From Flavobacteriaceae bacterium UBA4439 (GTDB taxonomy: Bacteria; Bacteroidota; Bacteroidia; Flavobacteriales; Flavobacteriaceae), in contig DGPN01000040.1 of NCBI GenBank assembly GCA_002390455.1, forward strand, positions 1 through 26,956: a stretch of 26,956 nt of DNA, in the 5' to 3' direction. Below the pieces are notes generated by a model. That model had not been told where the DNA came from. It saw only the letters and a list, made by a program, of their open reading frames with translations, and ran no database searches. Below are positions 24,097-26,956 of this stretch, one piece after another (positions within the stretch are counted from its first letter, which is position 1; every line of letters begins with the position of its first letter). Both the position numbers and the translations under genes were made by a program.

Positions 24097-26552
24097 TTTT
24101 TCTTTTTGGCCGTTTTGGGTTTTAAATATTGTATTGCCGCTTCAAGGGTGATTTTGGTAGGGTCAATGTCTTTTCCCAATTCAATTTTTTTACTGCCCTT
24201 TATGATGTTGGATCTTCCCCATCTTACCTTTTCGATTCTAATGGCTTCCTCTGGCCACTCTTTAATCAGCTTATCTTTTTCTTTTTGAATTTTTTCTTTA
24301 ATCAAGGTCTCAATTTCTTCTTCAGATAGATTGTCGAAATCGTATTTTTTGTTGACATTAATAAATAAACCATTCCATTTCAAAAAAGGTCCAAAGCGGC
24401 CTTTGCCCTTAGTTACCGGAAGCTTATCGAAAGTATAAATAGGGGCGTCGGCAGCAAGTTTTTCTTTAATAAGTAAGATGGCTCGATCCAATTCAACACT
24501 CATTGGGTCCTCACCCACGGGTAGGGAGACAAAAATATCTTTGAATTTAATATATGGACCAAATCTGCCATTGTTCACCGTTACTTCCTGATCTTCATAG
24601 GATCCGATCGATTTTGGAAGCTTAAACAATTCCAATGCCTCTTCCAGTTCTAAAGACTCTAATTGCTGTCCTGGAGCCAAACTTACAAAAATGGGTTTTT
24701 CCTCATCTTCGGGTTCACCAATTTGAGCGATAGGCCCAAAACGTCCCAATCTTACTTTAACTACCCTCCCTGACTTGGGATCGTTCCCCAAAACTCGTTC
24801 ACCGGACTCTCTGGCAGCATTTTCCTTTACAAAATCAACAGTCTTGTGGAAACCATCGTAAAAACCTTTAATCATGCTCGTCCAGTTTTCAGATCCATCT
24901 GCAATTTGATCAAAACTTTCCTCTACTTTGGCTGTAAAACTGTAATCCAAAATATTGTTGAAATTGGCAACCAAAAAGTCATTGACGATTACTCCTACAT
25001 CCGTAGGAATTAATTTTCCTTTATTGGCTCCTGTCCTCTCTTTCAAAGATTTGGAAATGACTTCGTTTTCGACCAATTGCAATTGAGTATAGGAACGATA
25101 TTCCCCTTCGGAAGTCCCTTTTTCTACATATTTTCTGTTTTGTATGGTTGATATCGTTGGAGCATAGGTTGAAGGACGTCCAATCCCAAGTTCCTCTAAC
25201 TTTTTGACCAAAGAGGCCTCTGTAAAACGATAAGGAGGTCGAGAAAATCTTTGATTGGCCTCCATGGATTTTAGGTTGAGTACTTCCCCTTCTTTGACCG
25301 CCGGTAGCAACTCATTTTGTTCGTCAGACTCTTCATCCACCCCTTCCAAATAAATCTTTAGAAAACCATCGAATTTAATCACCTCTCCTTTGGCAACGAA
25401 TTTATCCGAATGAGTACTCGCTGCAATTTTCAATTGAGTACGTTCCAATTTTGCATCACTCATTTGCGACGCTATGGCTCTTTTCCAAATCAATTCGTAC
25501 AGACGGGATTGGTCATAATCCAAATTGACTTTGGCCTTGCTGAAATCCGTAGGCCTTATCGCTTCGTGAGCCTCCTGTGCTCCCTTGCTTTTTACTTTGT
25601 ATTTTCTGGGTTTTTTGTAAGCTTCTCCATAGTGTTTTTCAATCTGCTTTAAAGCACTTTGTTGGGCTTCTTTGGACAAGTTCACACTGTCTGTTCTCAT
25701 GTAGGTAATCAAACCAGCTTCATAAAGTCGCTGCGCCATATTCATGGTTTTACTAACTGAAAAATAAAGTTTTCTGGCTGCCTCTTGCTGAAGTGTTGAG
25801 GTTGTAAATGGCGCCGTTGGACTTTTTGACGCAGGTTTCTTCTCAATGGCATCAATTTTAAAAGTTGCCGATTTATTCAGATGTAAGAAAGCTTCAGTTG
25901 TTTCAGAAGAATCGAATGTTTTTGGAAGTAAAGCATTGATCGATTTATTTTGTTGGGTAGAAAAAATCGCTTGTATCTTAAAGGTTTGCTGTGGCACAAA
26001 GGCATTAATTTCACGTTCCCGCTCCACAATAAGTCTTACAGACACCGACTGAACTCTTCCTGCGGATAAGCCTCCTTTAACCTTCCGCCACAAAACAGGA
26101 GACAATTCGTAACCCACCAAACGGTCGAGTACTCTTCTAGCCTGTTGTGCATTTACCAAGTTGTAATTGATGTCTCTTGGATTTTCAATGGCATCCAAAA
26201 TAGCAGTTTTGGTAATTTCATTGAACACAATTCTTTTGGTGTTGTCGGATTTCAAGTCCAAAGTATTGGCCAGATGCCAAGCAATGGCCTCCCCCTCGCG
26301 GTCCTCATCACTGGCCAGCCACACCGTTTTCATTTTTTTTGCCAATGACTTCAATTCACTGACCACTTTCTTTTTGTCTGAAGAAACAATGTATTTTGGA
26401 GAAAAATCTTTGTCAACATCAACCCCCAACTCGTTGGACGGCAAATCTGCAATATGGCCATAACTGGAAGCAACCTTAAAATCCTTACCGAGAAATTTCT
26501 CGATGGTTTTTGCTTTTGCAGGTGATTCTACGATTACAAGATTACTGGCCAT
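24093..26552 (-). CDS. topA: DNA topoisomerase I (type IA)
   Basis: An 819-residue enzyme that relaxes negative supercoils. The Toprim domain has ESPAKAKTIEKFLG (Glu9) and SDEDREGEAIAWH (acidic triad 82-84), and the catalytic tyrosine is Tyr284 in LITYMRTDSVNLS. Further type IA motifs include QQARRVLDRLVGYELSPVLW and SAGRVQSVSVRLIVERE. Instead of the Cys4 zinc ribbons of the E. coli protein, the C-terminus has three short repeats with GRFGP (in RFGPIAQIG, RFGPYIKF and RFGPFLKW), as usual in Bacteroidota. The C-terminal tail is lysine-rich. The gene is complete, starting at ATG 26552, with a good promoter element nearby, and its stop overlaps the arginase-fold gene. Confidence 0.97.
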   Translation of the reverse strand: MASNLVIVESPAKAKTIEKFLGKDFKVASSYGHIADLPSNELGVDVDKDFSPKYIVSSDKKKVVSELKSLAKKMKTVWLASDEDREGEAIAWHLANTLDLKSDNTKRIVFNEITKTAILDAIENPRDINYNLVNAQQARRVLDRLVGYELSPVLWRKVKGGLSAGRVQSVSVRLIVEREREINAFVPQQTFKIQAIFSTQQNKSINALLPKTFDSSETTEAFLHLNKSATFKIDAIEKKPASKSPTAPFTTSTLQQEAARKLYFSVSKTMNMAQRLYEAGLITYMRTDSVNLSKEAQQSALKQIEKHYGEAYKKPRKYKVKSKGAQEAHEAIRPTDFSKAKVNLDYDQSRLYELIWKRAIASQMSDAKLERTQLKIAASTHSDKFVAKGEVIKFDGFLKIYLEGVDEESDEQNELLPAVKEGEVLNLKSMEANQRFSRPPYRFTEASLVKKLEELGIGRPSTYAPTISTIQNRKYVEKGTSEGEYRSYTQLQLVENEVISKSLKERTGANKGKLIPTDVGVIVNDFLVANFNNILDYSFTAKVEESFDQIADGSENWTSMIKGFYDGFHKTVDFVKENAARESGERVLGNDPKSGRVVKVRLGRFGPIAQIGEPEDEEKPIFVSLAPGQQLESLELEEALELFKLPKSIGSYEDQEVTVNNGRFGPYIKFKDIFVSLPVGEDPMSVELDRAILLIKEKLAADAPIYTFDKLPVTKGKGRFGPFLKWNGLFINVNKKYDFDNLSEEEIETLIKEKIQKEKDKLIKEWPEEAIRIEKVRWGRSNIIKGSKKIELGKDIDPTKITLEAAIQYLKPKTAKKKK

Positions 26553-26572
26553 ATATTCATTTTTTTCGAAAA

Positions 26573-26580
26573 CAAAATTA
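26573..26580 (-). promoter_or_regulatory. Candidate promoter -7 element for topA
   Basis: On the minus strand this reads TAATTTTG, a perfect TAnnTTTG, ending 20 bases before the topA ATG. That gives a leader of roughly 15 bases. No clear TTG -33 box is at the standard distance. Confidence 0.45.
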
Positions 26581-26804
26581 TGTAGTTTTTTTTTAACACT
26601 CCTATTAATGACTACGAACTGTTATAAAATTTTGAAATTCATCAAAAGAAAATGTTTTAACCAAAGCGTCTAAATCCATCTTTAGCAGGATGATTTTTTT
26701 TAAAATTCACACCCTAAGGGATCGTCCTTTCGAACAAACTCCTCTTCACTGACAAATTCATAAATTAAACATTGACTTAAACATGACAAAAAGGCAGTTT
26801 TAAC

Positions 26805-26812
26805 TATATTTG
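26805..26812 (+). promoter_or_regulatory. Promoter -7 element for the gene at 26839
   Basis: TATATTTG followed by CA is a perfect TAnnTTTG and has the TATATTTGCA context common in flavobacterial promoters. It lies 26 bases before the ATG of the partial plus-strand gene. The nearest upstream TTG is about 30 bases away, farther than the usual 19-23. Confidence 0.6.
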
Positions 26813-26838
26813 CAACGTAATAATTGATCCTCAATACA

Positions 26839-26956
26839 ATGACAAAAACATCTTCAAAAGATCCATATGCCTTTAACGGTAGTCCTCTTACAAAGGAGCA
26901 GCCCCAGGCTAATACTGATGTTTTGTCAATTGAAAAAGATACTGCATACAAAGCTC
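26839..26956 (+). CDS. N-terminal fragment of an unrecognised protein, runs off the window
   Basis: The reading frame starts at ATG 26839 (MTKTSSKDPYAFNGSPL...) and is still open at the window end, giving 39 residues. The piece is hydrophilic, with no signal peptide, so the product is probably cytoplasmic. It stands divergently from topA with 286 bases between, and the strong TATATTTG element 26 bases upstream supports that it is real. I do not recognise it from this fragment. Confidence 0.6.
   Translation, partial: MTKTSSKDPYAFNGSPLTKEQPQANTDVLSIEKDTAYKA

Noticed and set aside
26700..26951. Minus-strand open frame of 83 codons near the right end
   Set aside because: It covers the promoter and start of the better supported plus-strand gene, has no recognisable motif and starts inside that gene.

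Overview
The window comes from a Bacteroidota genome, most likely a marine member of the Flavobacteriaceae. The clearest sign is a complete gldK-gldL-gldM-gldN operon, the core of the type IX secretion and gliding machinery, placed after topA. Supporting signs are AT-rich DNA, many lipoproteins with short signal peptides ending in Ser-Cys, hardly any Shine-Dalgarno sequences, and several perfect TAnnTTTG promoter elements, the -7 consensus of this phylum. No rRNA, tRNA, CRISPR array, transposase or integrase was found, and no gap without a gene exceeds about 290 bases.

Left part (1-11031): a polysaccharide-utilisation segment. After a terminator (12-41) of a gene outside the window comes an unrecognised lipoprotein on the minus strand, then a plus-strand series: CE1/PHB-depolymerase-like lipoprotein esterase, GH106 alpha-L-rhamnosidase, S1 sulfatase, L-rhamnose mutarotase (rhaM) and a second S1 sulfatase. 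A GH78 alpha-L-rhamnosidase converges on it from the minus strand. Together they read as a kit for removing ester and sulfate groups from a rhamnose-rich sulfated glycan (ulvan-like or another rhamnan), cutting off L-rhamnose and equilibrating its anomers. No SusC/SusD pair, polysaccharide lyase or rhamnose isomerase/kinase/aldolase lies in the window.

Middle part (11259-18118): an FMN-dependent alpha-hydroxy-acid (L-lactate type) dehydrogenase, a DASS/SLC13 sodium-coupled anion transporter, thioredoxin reductase (trxB), and a minus-strand operon of an FAD oxidoreductase, an ABC-F ATPase and a tiny CPXCG zinc-ribbon-like protein. The lactate dehydrogenase may finish rhamnose catabolism (lactaldehyde to lactate to pyruvate), but that link is inferred.

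Right part (18191-26956): housekeeping and secretion genes, all on the minus strand apart from a partial gene at the end. topA overlaps an arginase-fold protein by four bases; gldKLMN follows and ends at a strong hairpin terminator. A divergent plus-strand gene with an excellent promoter starts at 26839 and runs off the window.

No completely new system is evident. The observations most worth following are the atypical active-site motifs of the two sulfatases, an arginase-fold protein that has lost two metal ligands, three successive tail-to-tail gene junctions with no space for a terminator, and TTG starts on two genes.
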